A stretch of 64,000 bases of DNA from Lepiota brunneoincarnata (taxonomy: Eukaryota; Basidiomycota; Agaricomycetes; Agaricales; Agaricaceae), in contig JAEBUN010000025.1 in NCBI GenBank assembly GCA_023014365.1, positions 124,001-188,000 on the forward strand. The letters run 5' to 3'. Within the stretch, counting starts at the first letter, position 1; each line of letters opens with the position of its first letter. Of the stretch, positions 11,001 through 24,945 are shown piece after piece. Below the pieces are notes generated by a model. The model made no database searches, had not been told where the DNA came from, and saw only the letters and a program-made list of their open reading frames with translations. The position numbers and the translations under genes are program-made.

Positions 11001-11690
11001 GTCCCGCTCAGTGCACGGAGCCTAACAGTGTATTGCTGTAGCCACTGAGATATTTGCGCAAGCTAATTGAGTTCGAACTTAGTTTATAGATCACTCGACC
11101 AACAGGGTCTGTTTCTACCATCATTTGCCGCACTCGCTCACAAGCATCTTGCAAATATGGTCCATAGCACCACGCTACAACCGCTACTCCTCCCGTGCCA
11201 TCCTGATATAGCAAATGAAAGCTATGAACTGAACCATTGTTGTGAGCAGGTGACGATCGTCAGATGGATGGGAGTGGCACGAGTGGACGGGCAATGATCC
11301 AGAATAACACTTGTCCCGCTCCTGCCTCTGTCGATGACTCATGTTCCCATGTGATTAACCGGAAACCCTGCATCGTGGTAATGTCCATCCAATCACACGT
11401 GCACCTTATCATTGGTGCTCTGAACATGGAGGGCTTCGGACCTGCTTGTCCCCACATAAAGGAACGTATTTGTGCGAGAATCCACACAAAGCAAGACTGT
11501 TAGACCTGCAAGAGCGAACCTGCTAGATGGGTTGTGTCAGGGAAGTTCATGGAAGCCTTGGCTTCAAGAATGCTCGCTGAGGCCGTGGAATTATATGAAA
11601 TCCTCGGTCGTCTTCCCACAAAGTGACCCCAAAAGTTGCTTCACGGTCTCTGATTTGCTCCTCGGCGTCTAGCTTCGGCAGGATGCAGGT
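11001..11690. other. No supported gene
   Basis: Short chance frames only. I found no similarity to other parts of the window and no recognisable motif. Confidence 0.3.
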
Positions 11691-12740
11691 TACACGACGT
11701 CCATTACTGAAAGACTTGCTGCTGCCCGATTGACCATTCTATGAAAGTAGGTCGGGGTTTACCGGGAGGGCTCACTTGTCCTTTGTACGTATACATGTAC
11801 ATACTGCCTGTACTGCCTATGCTGTTTCTTCTGCTCCCATCCATCTGTCATTGGCGTTTCCCCTTGAGAAGCTCTAGTGTGGAACTGCTCCACCCCCGCA
11901 TATAGCACTTATCATTGACAGACACCCTCACTCGCTCGCATGCAACAAGGACCGCACGTAGATGGTCCAGGCACAGAAATGATAAATCCGGATATGATGG
12001 AGCGTGCATTCCTCGTCGTGCTTTCTAGGTTAAGCCGAGTAGATCATACGATCAAACTTGCAGCATTGAGCGCGGGTTGCAGCTGCCGTCTAAACTCAAT
12101 GCCGTAGCGGTGGCTTCATTGAATACTAGTTCTCAGCACAGCAGAGGAGGTTTAGGGTCTATACAAAGCACTGAAGTACTTGAGCTATGCGGTAATGGAA
12201 TAACTAAATGCAAACGATTGAAAAGGAAGTGTTGTCGCACCAGATATTAGTCCCCTAATAGTGCATAAAGGCTAAGCCAACTCCGCATCTCCTAGTCAGG
12301 AAGATCAGATAACCGGATCTCGCAGCCGTTGGTTACCCGAAAACTGTGCGAATCGCTCCGTGTGTATTACCGATGTGTTATCAAGGAGAACGAAATGAGA
12401 CCTTCCGTACCTGCCATCAACAATTGTAATCAATCCAAATGATAACACGAATACACCAGGTTTTGGTAATAGAGAGACATACATGCACCCCAGCCCCGGG
12501 GCCCTGGCCATCGATGATCCCCTCCCTCCCGGCGGTGATTGGCGATTCGCACTTGGCGCTCATGTGGGCACAAACTAAGAGCACCAAGGAATCGGCCGAC
12601 GATGGGCAATCGGCTAGGCTGACATATGTGGGGCCAGCAGATTTCTGGATGATTCGGCTGTGCATGGGGCCCCGCCCTCAACACATTTTTATTACGTATT
12701 TAAGTAGCACACCCGTCCTTAGATACCTTGGCTCCTAATA
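11691..12740. repeat. Partial module M3 (tetraspan 3' flank), decayed
   Basis: From 'gaaagacttgctgctg' (about 11710) onward it follows the 3' end and flank of the tetraspan gene (7545-8300). The gene itself is missing. The last 300 bp (about 12420-12740) also match 23700-23950. Confidence 0.45.
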
Positions 12741-12949
12741 CAAGGATATCTCCGCGGCAGCAAGTCCTCCGATAGGCTCAAGCTTAATGGTCCTACAGCT
12801 TCCCTCTCTGTCTCTTTTATCTCTCAAGTTTCTCTGCAATCCTTCCTTCAATCACCCAGATTTGTACTCATACCATGCTACGGGGTCGAGAAGACGAGCC
12901 CATGGTCGTTTCGTCGATCACACCTCGCCCTTACGATCGTCTTGGGGCG

Positions 12950-13930
12950 GATTCTTTTCTTCAAAAAGGATGTGTCAATCAGCAGAGAGTGAGACTCTTG
13001 TCTATTCGGTAACCGTAAGATGGGATTGATGCGAGGATTCTTTGGTGACATAGAAATACAGACAACCTGAACTGAGGGGGGGAGGTGATCTGTGGTATCA
13101 AATCCCTGTCGAGATTGAGTACATCAAAGATAACAAATTTGTCAGTGTTGGGAAGAACACAGAGATTATTTTTCTGGTGTCTGATCCACCCCCGGATCCC
13201 AGAAACACAAGATTTCTCTGCACCGAGATCGCCAAATACAGTCCCACAAGGTTTCTGCATACCCAATCCCCCTTCGGCCCAGATAAAACAGGTCGAAGTA
13301 TTTGGGGGCTGGAGCACATGGTCAACGGTCAGCCGTTGAAGAAGCGCGGTCTCCGGCCAGCTTACATTATCTCTAATGCTTTGGAGTATGGGAGATCCGG
13401 TGTGAGCTGCTGACCATATGGATTCTCTGGGATCTGGACAATGGGAAACCGGCACAATGGAGATTACACCCATCAGCGTGATGAGGTTCGGCATTAAGTA
13501 GGAGAGTAAAATGAACTCACGAATGGGCGTAAACAAATCAAGGACAACTTGAACTCGGTGATCTGAGTGAAGGAAGGGGTTCTGACCAAGCAGGAGTAGT
13601 GTATCCTGCCGCTGACAATGACAATCGTGTGAGAGGGATGAGGGTATTAAAGTCATAGGCGGTCATCTGCAGAATTCGGCGAGGTAACATAGTCAGAGGG
13701 AAAGGAAACCAGCCCAATAGCAGCCGCTTCCATGCAGGAAGGTCATGGGCAAAACTGATTTCTTTGTTCTGGATATTACATGCTCCATTCTGACAGCCTC
13801 ATGGTCACAAACGTTCTTTCTTCGGACTGTCTCTAAGGGACAAAGGAAGCTACTATGTGGCGCACCTGAGCTGTAACAAGGGATCCACTCAAGACATCTG
13901 AAAAGCCCAAATAGCTCGCTTTCTCCCCTG
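12950..13930 (-). pseudogene. F-box/LRR-like relic (module M5)
   Basis: A minus-strand frame is open from 13656 to 12979. It contains LLSYLMPNLITLMGVISIV and other hydrophobic periodic segments, and resembles 10520-10984 and 25598-26162. The copies differ by indels, and no complete LRR protein can be read, so this is classed as a relic. The matching upstream part (13700-13930) pairs with 26200-26460. Confidence 0.35.
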
Positions 13931-14680
13931 CACCCCCTCTCACCATGTCTCTCCAAGCCACCCTCAATATTAACCAAGCATACGGAATGACTGCTAAAAG
14001 CCTTCTTCTGGACCTGTCTGTGAGCCTCTTACGCCTGCCCAAGTCCCCATGGCCCCTCTTCTCACAATACCCACCGTGTCCAGCCCCCTCTCTCCCGACT
14101 TCGCCTGTTTCCCTCTGCTCCTACCTCATGACATCCACTGGGGTGTCGGTAGTTGATTGAGTTGTTGCGACTCTCCTACCGGCACCCCCACCGCCTTTAT
14201 GGTTAGTGTCTCGCCATACTATTGAGTGTATCCTTACCCATGGCCACCATCCAGTGCAAGGACTTCACTAGGTGGCCTATCAATATCTATAGTAAGTCTC
14301 CTCTTACTCATCAAGTGATGCAGGATGCTCACATTCACCTATACAGTAATGGATGGGGTCTGTGATGGTGAACTTACAGCCTCCAACTGCTGTGGTATCA
14401 CTCTGCTCTGGATTCCTTGACCTGGCTGCTTCTCCATACTCATGGATTGTGGTTCGCCCTGCTCATCCTTAGGACATCCTGGCAACCATCCACCCAGATG
14501 ATCTCAACATGACAACCACAAGTTGTGAAATGTACAGTGAGTGTTTCATTCCAAAGGCTCTATCCAACCCTTTTGCAAGCAGGTAGGTGACAACGGTAAG
14601 CGTTTCCTGTTCATCAGAGAAAGGACTGCCCTGACGGTTAGAAAAAGATTGTAGGTACAAAAGACAAGGTATGTGTTCTT
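13931..14680. other. No supported gene
   Basis: 13931-14045 matches 26450-26555 (C-rich, 'ctcaccatgtctc'). The rest is pyrimidine-rich sequence with no frame or motif I can support. Confidence 0.3.
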
Positions 14681-15490
14681 TCTCCAAGCAAGGGTCTCTC
14701 CAACCCTCGTGCTCCCTTGCCGTGGGGCTTGGGCTTAAGACCTTTTCCGCAAGGAAGGGGTCGACCAAACGCAAGTTAATTTGGACCCTTCTACTTTTGT
14801 TTTCCATGTGATTTCGGTGAGCTCCTATTTCCTCATTTTCATGCCAGCTTTTGCTAATTTATTTTATTCATGACAACTCTGCTGGAATACAGTCACATCA
14901 CGTCTGCCATGCTACCATCGCCGCCCTAGGATGCGGGATTCAAAGGTATATTCCTGACCTCTGAAATATGTCACATGAGGTAATTCGTTTCATGTTTTTA
15001 GCATTGCTGGATTTACCTAATCAGGGTCGAGTTACTTGAAGGTCCGTGTGTTCGTCATTGTCCACCACACCCTCCCACAAGCTTCTCGCAGGTTTAAGCA
15101 AGCCGAGGAATCCGAACGGACACGACCGATATGCGGCTTACCAAGAAAATAGACGGTTCTGCATTAGGGGGCATGATCCGATTCTGGTTGGCATATCAGA
15201 GGTGATGCAGAAAAGGACGGGAGGGGAGGATAGCCAGTCAGTGGGCCAATTTGGAATGGGGAAAGAGGTCCAAGGTGTAATTCACTCATTCGCACTCGCT
15301 CCTACTCCCAGCAAGTCTCCTGTTAGAAACACCCGGGGACAATATTTGGCTGTTTTCTCTGTGTGCAGTGTGTGGTGTCAAGACTTCCCCCCAGCTTCGT
15401 AGCTCCCTCTCAAGAAAAGGCTTGTCAATGTGAGCTGAAGAGGGCACCCTCCCGAGCGGGGGTGTCGCAGGCAGTGCATTTACGAGTTCT
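14681..15490. repeat. Partial module M2 (decayed membrane-protein module)
   Basis: It begins with a reversed copy of the ~105-bp dispersed segment and then follows 36750-37400 and 22560-23200. The tail 'ccgaggaatccgaacg' to 'gggcatgatccga' matches 37080-37150. No intact frame. Confidence 0.4.
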
Positions 15491-15599
15491 GAATCACTCC
15501 ATAGAAAACTTACCTACACGCCAGTGACGGTCTCTAGGCCTGTTGAATCGAACGATGATGTCAGTCTGCGCAGTAAGGTAAGCTTGCTTGCTTCCTGCC

Positions 15600-17470
15600 A
15601 CCAACGCCATAAGTCTTATGACTGATGTGTAACCTGCAGTGTCGAGAACGGCCAAGAAACAAGAGGGGACAATGGGGCGGGCAGCTAGGAGGTCCCCCCG
15701 ATAAAGAAGTCGTGGTAGACTTGGCTCGGAAGCTAGAAGGATCCTCGTTTAATTATTATAGCTCCCATCGTTTTTATTTCCCTGCCCTTTCCTCCACCCC
15801 AGCTCACAATGCCTCGTTCTCCCCTCTGGGCTGCACATTTCGTGTCACTCGCTCTGGCCTTGGTGTTGGCTGGGGCCGCCTTTGCTCTTGGTGGGTATTT
15901 CTTTTCATCTATATCCTCGCCGCACATAACTCATCAGAACCCAGCAATATACCCGTTGGTTAGGTCTAATCGCGATAAATCGAGGGTTACGTTCCGAATC
16001 TCTGCTGCTCAAGTCAATGCGAATGGTACGATGACATCCTCTAGGCCGCTATGCTCACCCAACATCGCACATATATATTACAGACGTTGCACGATCTGGA
16101 GGAGTCATTACGGCTCTTGCCTTTATCATCCTCGTCACGACACTAGGTCTCGTCTCCTTTTGCTTCCGTCCATCCACTGGCACCCGGCATAGTGTTCTTA
16201 TCTTACAAGCTGGCCTCCTCACTTTCTATGTGCTCGGACTCGTCGCTGCCCTTGTCCCATTCAAGCTCCTTGTTGCGACAAGGACTCAGTCAATGGTAAC
16301 CGCATACCCGATGGAACCATTGGAGCACTTGGGCAGCAATTGGGCATCAATTCTATTTACAGACGTGTTTGGTACTGTAAGTACACATGCTGTGTTTTCG
16401 TACCCCTTCACAGTCCCCTCATATTCACACCATCTCTTCTCGGTCTAGTGTGCCTAGTGGCTATCATTCCTCGGATAACTGTGCTATTCATGATCATAGC
16501 CAATATGTACTGTATATATACATGTACTGCCAATGTTATTGATTCCGCCCCCCATTGTCTGTCGTTGGCGTGTCCCCTTGAGAAGTTCTAATATGGAACA
16601 ACTGCCCCACCCCCGCATTGAGTGCTTATCATTGACGGACAGACATGCTCAATCGCTCACTCGCATGCAATAAGGGCCGCATATAGATGGTTCAAGCACA
16701 GAGACGATAAATCCGAACATAATGGAATGTGCATTCCTTCCCATGCCTTTTAGGTTAAACGGGGTAGATCACAGTATTGAGCGGGAGTTGGGGCCGCCGA
16801 CTAAACCCAATACACACTTCATTGAATATTGGTTCTCAGCCACAGCAGGGGGGGGGGGGGGTCCGACTTTGGCGCAATGAGCTATACGGTAAATGGAATT
16901 ACTGAATGCCTTGGGGCCACCTTTGCCCCTCAAAACGATCGGAAAGGTCAAGCGCCAATCCCAAGATCAGATAACCGGATCTTGCAAAACCCTTTTTTCA
17001 TATCCTGAAGGCATTGAACGGCAAAGGGAGAAAAAGGCTATGTACAGTAAACGGGATTACCCGACAGCTCTGTTGATCGCTCGTGTGCATTTACCAGTGT
17101 GTTATCAAGGATAACAGGACAAGACCCTCCGTATCAACAATTGTAGTCAGTTGAAATGAAAACAAGAATACACTAAGTTTTCGGTATGTAGTAAAGAGGC
17201 ATGGTTGACAATCATGATGGAAGTGTACCTTCGAAGGAACCCTGATCCCAATTAGGTACACTAAGAACATGAAGGAAATAAGCTTGTGCAAACATACATG
17301 CTTCAGAAAGTGGCATACCAGGGGGGAGGGGGATGGTGTGGCCGCATCCTGGCGATCTCGAAATAAGTAAAACTGCCATGAATACAAGAAATTAGCGCAA
17401 GGAGTCATTGAACAAAAAAGACATAGGGGCTCACAGAAAATAGATAGCAGGTGTAGTGGTGATGTCCAGA
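15600..17470. repeat. Module M3, copy 2 (contains decayed tetraspan gene)
   Basis: Collinear with 6460-8600, including the upstream region, the gene relic and the 3' flank. A G-run lies at about 16848-16861. Confidence 0.55.
15809..16502 (+). pseudogene. Tetraspan membrane protein, frameshifted and truncated
   Basis: Exon 1 (15809-16025) keeps the start, first helix and FRISAAQVNANG end, with a GT donor. Exon 2 follows a 'tacag' acceptor and is open through helices 2 and 3. A deletion relative to 7180-7195 (after 'gcgacaaggac') then shifts the frame. Exon 3 begins at about 16449 but stops matching at about 16502, inside helix 4, so the tail is lost. Confidence 0.65.
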
Positions 17471-18350
17471 TTAACGTGCATTTGGTTGACCTCTTCCTTA
17501 CGGAAGAGGGCTTAAGCCCATGCCCCACGGCAAGGGAGCACGAGGGTTGGACAGACCCTTGCATGGGAGAAGAACACCTACCTTGCAGCTTGCCTACATT
17601 TTTTAAAAAACCCACCAGAGCGGCCCTTCACCCCAATCAGGGAGAGAACCGAGTATAGAGACCTGCTGGAGGCGCAGATACATGACGTGAGACCTACCTC
17701 CCAGACCTGTTACTGTCTTGTCGAAATCATCCGGGCATGGGTCACCCAGCGAAGTCCACGGAATCCAGAAGCCTGGTGATGGCCATCGGTGAGGATACGC
17801 TCGATAGTATAGGAGTTACTTACCCCCAAGCGAGTGGGGATGCCGGCGGGAGAGTCATGATGACTCAATCGACCGCCAACACCCCAAGGCATATCAGTCG
17901 AAGATGGGAGTGGGGAAGGCCGAGTTGTCTAGGGGGTTACCAGAATTCTTTGGGGGTTTTTATATGTCCCAGGAGGGTTATGTTACCATTTGCTTGCCCT
18001 CGCAATCTGTCCAAAGAAAGGAAAGACCAACACGATGATGGAACTACCCGAATCGTACATCAAAATGCGACGCGTAACGCTCGGTGCAGGGAAACGGCGC
18101 TTGCGAACCTCTTTTTTCGGTTGCAACTTCCGCCGAGCGCTTTACGGGATTCAAGTATCTGCTCTGGCTCTCTTACCCCCTCCCCTCCTACGCCATTCAC
18201 CATGTAGCTTTGTGCTCCCCTCCGTGACCTATAGTTTATATCTCCGTTGGCTGGATGATCAATTGTCCCGGAAAGGCTGCCAAGTTATCGCGCTTTGTCG
18301 GACCCACATTTGTAAACGTTAGTCGATGATGTACAGTATTTACGTTGCGT
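17400..18350. repeat. Module M4, copy 2
   Basis: Collinear with 8600-9690, including the ~105-bp segment (17475-17580) and 'cacatttgtaaacgttagtcgatg' near 18306. No shared open frame. Confidence 0.5.
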
Positions 18351-18419
18351 GACGTGGACTTCTTCACCTGCGTTCATTTTCGTATGTGCGCGACACTATG
18401 CTACTTGGACAATCTGCTC

Positions 18420-19010
18420 TGAGGGGCACAAATTCGAGAACCAGAATATTACCTACCGTCCAGTGGCTCAAGTCGAACAAAGAATGCATTAATTTTGCAT
18501 CTCAATTGGGAATGGTTTTCCTTAGCTTGATTGTGATTTGAGGGTGTTTTGCCTTGTCTTTGCATGCGTGAACGAGTCACAGTAATTCCGAGTCTCGTAA
18601 CGGCAGCTGCCACGAGTTAGATCGAACCCAGCGATCTGTTCGTTATAGAAAGCTCTTGGGCGGAAATCTAGGCCACGATGAGTCCGTGGACGGCGGGGGC
18701 AGGGGAAATACTATCCGGGTACATCAAGCCTCACTCATCTTAGTCATCCTTACTGCCTGCCACATCTGCAAAAGTGTACTTGCCCAGGCCTTTCTGCGTG
18801 AATTACGATGATGTCCTACAGAAATGGCAGCAGAGTGTTGTTTCGATTGATCTTCCCTTGCCCGCTGCATTTCGTTTGGCTAAACGAAAGTTCCGGCTGT
18901 TATTTCTGAGTCGAGGGAAGGCGCCTCATGCTTCGATGCAGATCTCCCCCTCTGCCGCCCTGCCATCGATAGACGGTGGGACTGGGAAACGAGAGGAGAA
19001 CGAGCACTAA
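18420..19010. repeat. Module M6, copy 1
   Basis: Similar to 31310-31990 and 54200-54880 ('ggaatggtttt.cttagct.gattgtga', 'gaaagctcttgg', 'gtggacggcgggggcag'). A 78-codon frame (18774-19010) with LPLPAAFRLAKRKF is matched only in part in the other copies, so coding status is unclear. Confidence 0.4.
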
Positions 19011-19299
19011 GGAAGGGGACCGGAACTGCCCTAGCAATGTGCTAGTGCACCCGGATTTATACTACGAAATCGAGACAATAGGTTACGAAAGGTAGAATGA
19101 GTCGCGAGGGCAACTGAATAAATATCTACGGTGACAAAGGAGAAAAGTACACTATGGAGGAGGCGGCATTGTGCCACCGGGAGCGACAGTGCGCCGGGAG
19201 TCGAGGCGCGCCAGGATCGATGGGACAACGATGAGGAGGGATCACGGATCGAGTCATGCACGTAGGTGCGTTTCCTCCTTCACACAATACAGCTCATGG

Positions 19300-21500
19300 A
19301 ATCGCCGGCCCCTCACAACCCAAGCATCGATCGTTCTTCACATGCACTTCCTCCCAGGGTAAGGTAAAAACCCTTCTGATGGCTGACCATGCCAAAGCGT
19401 ATCGTGGGTCGCGCTGTCAATTGCCGTGTAGAAATGAGGACCCGCGGACCTTCCAGACCCTCCCATTTTCCACTCGCTGGCATCACACAACACTTGTGAG
19501 TCGATAGATCCTGGGTTCCGAAGCTCATTCCCGAGCGCTGCATTAGTTGAGTCGGGGTTCCGCGAAGGTCGCTGCAGCATTGAAAGTTGGTGGGTGGAAA
19601 TCAGATAAACCAGCGCACCGTATGAGTCTGCTCCCCTGCGTCGCCTTTCCCAGCTGTATGGACGGTTCTGACAATCGCGAGGCCAAAACCAATTTTGACC
19701 CGCACCTGTGTGACGCCGTTGGCGGGATGCCCGGGATGACAAGCCACGAACATAATGACGGGCGACATGGCTCACCGCCGGCGAGAGTAGTGTTCCGCCC
19801 TCGTTATGGCTTGCCAACACAATGGTCATGGGCTGGTACGACCTGGATCCTGGTGAACCAATCAGTCGCGGCATGCGGGGTGTGGGCCTGAGCTCAATTC
19901 GGTGATGGGCTCACCTGTTTTCATCTCGCTAAGGCGGAGGGGAAATTTTCTTTGTTTGAAGGGCAAGAGTAGAGCTTGAAAAAGTCTCTGTGTCCCCCGA
20001 GGTGCGGCTGACTTTGGGCTAGGCTATGGAGTTATCAGTTGACAATAGAGGGGCCTGACTCGGCGTGTAACTAATACATACTGCGTAGAGCCCATCGGTA
20101 GTTAGTTGGTTGGGTTCCGGGCGGGGGAAGGAGGGGGAGAGACCGGAAATCGAGCCGATAGTCAAGGACGGTAGTGGGCTATGGAGTTGTAACGCATTAG
20201 TTGAAGACGAGGTGATTCGACATAACTCGCACATACACACCGTGTCGAGTACATCAAGACTCCATCGATCCATCAACTGGCCAAAGGAAGTCAGTGGGCA
20301 CGGTTGAAATGACACTAATGGGCTGGGCTGTCTCTACCACCCTTGTCTAGGTATTGTTGGCTCACTTTTGAGATGTTTGACGGTCTACCATCCATACGAG
20401 TTGTGGCCTTGAGTGCCCTCAAAGGAGCCTTCTGAGACGAAAGAAACAGGCAGATCTCTGAGTTCGAAATTGAATGAAGGGAGTACTATTTTGGGGTAGT
20501 CCTTACGAACCTCGGGATCATCGACCGTGTCCCGCCCGCACGGGTGCAACTCAATTACAGTACAAGTCACAAGCTATGGAGCTTGTCCTGCAGATGATGC
20601 CTAATCCTGGGCACCGTTTTCTCCAAAGCAGGCTCTCCGACTGAGGTACTCAATGTGTAGACCGAATTCCGACTTGCCTGTTGCGGTCTTGGACCGGACT
20701 CCGCCAGCAGCATGCCACAGCCCTTCGTAACATGACACAACGCAACAAGGGTCGGCAATAAATTAAAGAAGCGCAAATAATGGTTCCACAAAGCGCATGG
20801 AACAGTGTGATTGAGTTCAAGATGTTATCGTGTAATCAATTTCCCTCGGCTCCCGCCGTTGTCCGAAACAGAAAGTTCGAGTCAGAAGTGCCGCTGGACC
20901 GACGGATTTTGTGTTGATGGGTAGCGCCCTGTGTACCGCTGCAATGGTCCTAACTAGATATTGATATTGTTTAACATCTAACGTGATGGACTGGCATTTA
21001 CTAATGTGGTTCCTGTGATGAGTCGCAACCTTGCGACTTCATCGGAGCAGTATTATGGTAGGCGGTTCCCTTGCGCGCTCGCACTCGAGGAATGCAGGAT
21101 GCAGAGAACGGCACGGACCCTATGGTGACAGTCGGCGGAGGAGTTGCGACCGAAGGTGAAGCGATCTTACCGCCCTGGTCTTGTCCTGATTATTACATTT
21201 TCGATTTGGGCTTCTGACTCGCGTGGGTTTGACAGCCTCATGTTGAGCTTTCTGCCTTTGGACCAGTCGTGAGGACAAAGCAAGCCATGCCCAAAATATC
21301 CACAAGACTCAGATGATTTGTTCTCCTTCCTTGCCCGTACATCCCGACGCTCCCCCTGGCTCCTCTTCTCACCAGCTATGCCAATCGCATCCACGCCCAC
21401 TATCAAGCCGCTTTCTAATCAGACTCGCTAAATACCCTCCACGGGTCTGCGTCTTACCCTCGGGCCCCAAGCTGATTTTGATTCCGTTGCTGTGTATGTC
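19300..21500. repeat. Module M1, copy 2
   Basis: Collinear with 1-2480 and very similar from about 1340 to 2400 (20360-21420). It contains the minus-strand relic at 20385-20791. Confidence 0.6.
20385..20791 (-). pseudogene. Unrecognised two-exon relic, M1 family copy 2
   Basis: Same arrangement as 1377-1783: a hydrophobic start segment (20567-20791) followed by a segment with ELHPCGRD, DDPEV and FELRDLPVS (20385-20570). The two exons cannot be joined in frame by an obvious splice. The function is unknown. Confidence 0.35.
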
Positions 21501-23280
21501 GAATTTTCGCCTTATTCAACACCATGGATGTTCTCAATTCCTAGAATCCATCTACTCGCAAGCTGTCATCAAGAAAGCAACATCGCCGGGGTCGCAAAGT
21601 TCCACCGGATGGACCGCAAGCACTCCGCCCAGTGTCGCATCCGGTCCAACCACCCAAGGCTCTCTCACTCGCTCCCCTTCCTAGCAACGAAGTGACGATA
21701 ATACAAACACCTTACGCAATCTCGAGCCTCGTAATTCCACTTCCTTCAAGCTACGGGGCAGGAGAACATCGATTCTATCATCGTCTGGGACCATCCGCCT
21801 CGTTTACATACAATCCGTGGATCTACTTTGTCAACATCAAGATGGACAAGGCGATAACGACAAGCACAAGTCCACTCGAGGCGAGAAAGCACTCCAGTCG
21901 AAGCCACGATATCAACGAGACCCGCCCGCGGCCTCTCCACCCTCACCACACACTGGCGCATACCCCCGACACCGATCGGTGAGTATTTTCGCTCCTCTGG
22001 TGCTTCGCCACGTGGGACTGTACAAAGAATACAGGCGCCAATGATCTTGGATAACAACCCAGCTACTCAAGTCGCGTGCATCCGGTACCACACGTCAAAA
22101 CGCTGAAAATGCTCATGCTGCTGTGGTAGACGCGTACCTGCATCCTATCCCTCAAATTTTCCTTGGCCTCGGACGGGACTTCAAGCAGGGCCTATACTTT
22201 GTCGTCACTGAACGTTACTTTTGCAAAGCACTGCCTTGGAACACCACTGGTTTAATTCTGGTGCCGGCGCCGGCCGGGTCTGTGTGCGATGTGGGAATTG
22301 GTGCTATGCTGGACCTCCATGCATTGTTGTACGCTATTCACTGGTTGCATTATCTGGTGGTGGGTGACACGATGGGCGCCTTTCCAGGTACGAGTTTTCC
22401 GATCCTTGTACCCAGATTGCGTTTCCGCTTATTATCTACAAGTGTAGGTACGAAATGAGATAGGTGGCTCTTTTTTCCAGGCAAGAGTGTCCAGCCCTCG
22501 TGCTCCCTTGGCGTGGCGCCTGGGCCCAAGATCCTTTCCGTGAGGACGGGGTCGACCAAACGCACGTTAAATTGGACATTACCACTGCGCCCCCCTTTTT
22601 TGATTTCGGTGAGCCCTTATATTTTTTCCCCCGACACCTTTGGCTTACTTGTTCGATCCACGGCAACTGTGCTTCTTTGAGGCCACTAGAGCGCCGCTAC
22701 ATCACCTCCGCCATGTTATTATCCCTGCCATTGGGTTCACAGGTACATACTCGACTCCCCAAGTACGTCACGCAAGCTAATTGTTGGCTTCATCATGTTA
22801 TTAGAATGCCTGCTTTACATAATCAGGGTCGATACATAAGGTCCGTTTTCACCCTTGTCCACCCCATCCTCCCTTAAGCACAACCTTGAAGCCGAGGAGT
22901 TCGAGTGAACCAGGCCATCGTGCGGCTCAGCCGAGGAGGGGGGCGTTCTGAATTGGAACGGTCCTAGTTTCTCATTGGAGGTATGGACATGTCGGAGGTA
23001 GTGTGCGATGTTGGGGTCGCCAGGGGATGGGAAAGAGGGCTGCCGGCGAGTTGGGGGATCATCCATGCCCCCTTCAACTTCCGGCAAGTCAATTGTCGGA
23101 AAGGCTGGGGATGATATTGACTGTCCTCACTGTGTGGTGTCAAGCTTTCCTTACCACGTAGCTCCTCCCAGGTAAGGTTTATTAACACAAGCTGACGAGG
23201 CGCCCTAAAGGCAGGTGTTGTAGGGTAGTCATTCACGACGCCTCGGGCAAGTACGCATCGATGCATAGACATTCCGTTTT
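21490..23280 (+). pseudogene. Decayed membrane-protein module M2, copy with DUF6534-like stretch
   Basis: Collinear with 35530-37500 and 59300-61270. The plus-strand segment 22123-22458 contains YFVVTERYF and MLDLHALLYAIHWLHYLVVG. This resembles the D..H......H.LY.YLVT-type transmembrane signature of the agaricomycete DUF6534 seven-helix family. That assignment is pattern recognition only. The module has several stops and frame changes. A reversed ~105-bp dispersed segment lies at about 22480-22580. Confidence 0.3.
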
Positions 23281-23389
23281 CTCGCAGCCAACGCTGTTGC
23301 CAGTCGGTTCCAGGCGCGGTTGCGTGTCGTTACTAGGAACTAGAATCTCATGTGCGATGTCTACTGTCGAAAGCCCAGTGTATTTTTTT

Positions 23390-24190
23390 ATTTGAATGAC
23401 TACAGTTGTCGACAGCACGATGGAGGCGTCCCGTTCGGCTGCTATTCCCTTTGTAACATGCTCCCCAAGCCAGCAAGCGCAAGAATGTGGCCATCCCGAA
23501 TGGTTCAAACCCAACACTGAACCCTGCTGGTCTGATATTGGTCGGTGCTGGTGGCAGAGGTTGTGGATTGAGGAGTTCAAGACGCGCTCGGGCCTTTTAG
23601 CCGCTATTCCTTCGTCGTGGGAGGGTTGAGAGAGACAGGATGAAGAATGTGTAGACGGGAGCAAGGGGGTGAATTAGCGTCGGGTTGTGATCAAAGTCTG
23701 GGTCATTTGGTGCGTTTGGATCTTCCACCTCTTGACCTTTTGGTTGAGGATTATTCCGCGCCTGGCGCTCATGTGGGCACAAACTAAGAGCGCCAAGGAA
23801 TCGGCAGACGATGGGCAATCAGTTATACTGACATATACAGGGTCAGCAGATTTCTGGGTAATCCCAGTGTGAGAAATAGAATCCCGCTGCGCGTGGGATC
23901 CTGCCCTCAACGTAGTTTCATTGGGTTATTTAAGTAGCACACCTGTCCTTAGATACCTCGGCTCCTAATGGCAAGGATGTCTCCGCTGTAGGGAGACCTC
24001 CGATAGGCTACAGCTTAACAGTCCTATAGTTTCCCTCTCAGTATCTCTCCTTTCTCTCAAATTTCCCCATAGTCCTTCCCTCCCTCACCCAAAGCTGTAC
24101 TTGTACCATTCTGCAAGACTGAGAAGACAAGCCCATGGTCGTTCCGTTGATCATACCTCGCCTTTACAATTGTCTTGGGGTGGATTCTTT
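23390..24190. repeat. Decayed duplicated sequence
   Basis: 23390-23640 resembles 27410-27660, 23750-23960 resembles 12545-12740, and 23960-24190 resembles 12740-12960. No gene is supported. Confidence 0.4.
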
Positions 24191-24465
24191 TCCTTACACC
24201 AACTTCTCTCCTCCGAGTCCTAAATCAGTCCACAGGATTGTATCTGTTTACCAGTATCTAGGCCTGCGAGTCGAAGAATGGCGTCAGTCTGCGCGGTGAG
24301 CGCGTCCCTCCTCTCCCTTGGGAAAACCCCACCCAGCGCGCTGCGCCTCCAGGACCCGAGAGACGGGTTCCTCTAAGGTCTCGCATAATGGGAGTACGTC
24401 CTATGCGTTACTCATGACTGTTTTTAAGAGATTAATGTTAGATAGACAGTTACCTTGGAGCCCAC

Positions 24466-24914
24466 TGTAGAGGTGGCTGCCCGGCTGCTCGTGCAGCCAA
24501 GCAAACCACCTCTCCATAACACTTTTCGGACGTAACGAATTTCGGACGAAGCACCAGTGCAACGACTTCCTAAAAAGGAAACATGTAACCTTCGGATCAA
24601 ATTATTTCGGAACAGACATATCCCCCCCTCCTCCTGACTCGTCTCTCCATTCCCCGCCCCTCAGTACTGAATGAGGAACACTGCCCATAGCATATGATGG
24701 AAATCTAGGACACTCTAAATGAACGGTAGTTAGTATTTTCCAATTCATTTGTGCATTCCTTCCTCCTCATCCTTATTCCTTCTCCACTTGCTTCTTTATA
24801 TTCCTTGTAAAATTTCCGGAGCATACACAAGCTCCACAGTCCCTAGGGTATATATACTGCATGTATTCTGTAGGGACCTCAGTTAACACGATCTTAACTC
24901 ACATTTGAAGTCCT

Positions 24915-24945
<31 letters not shown>

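Noticed and set aside
18668..18700. 'gatgagtccgtggacgg' resembling a hammerhead ribozyme core
   Set aside because: The essential CTGATGA and GAAA elements are absent, and the sequence is not conserved in the paralogous copies (31565, 54450).
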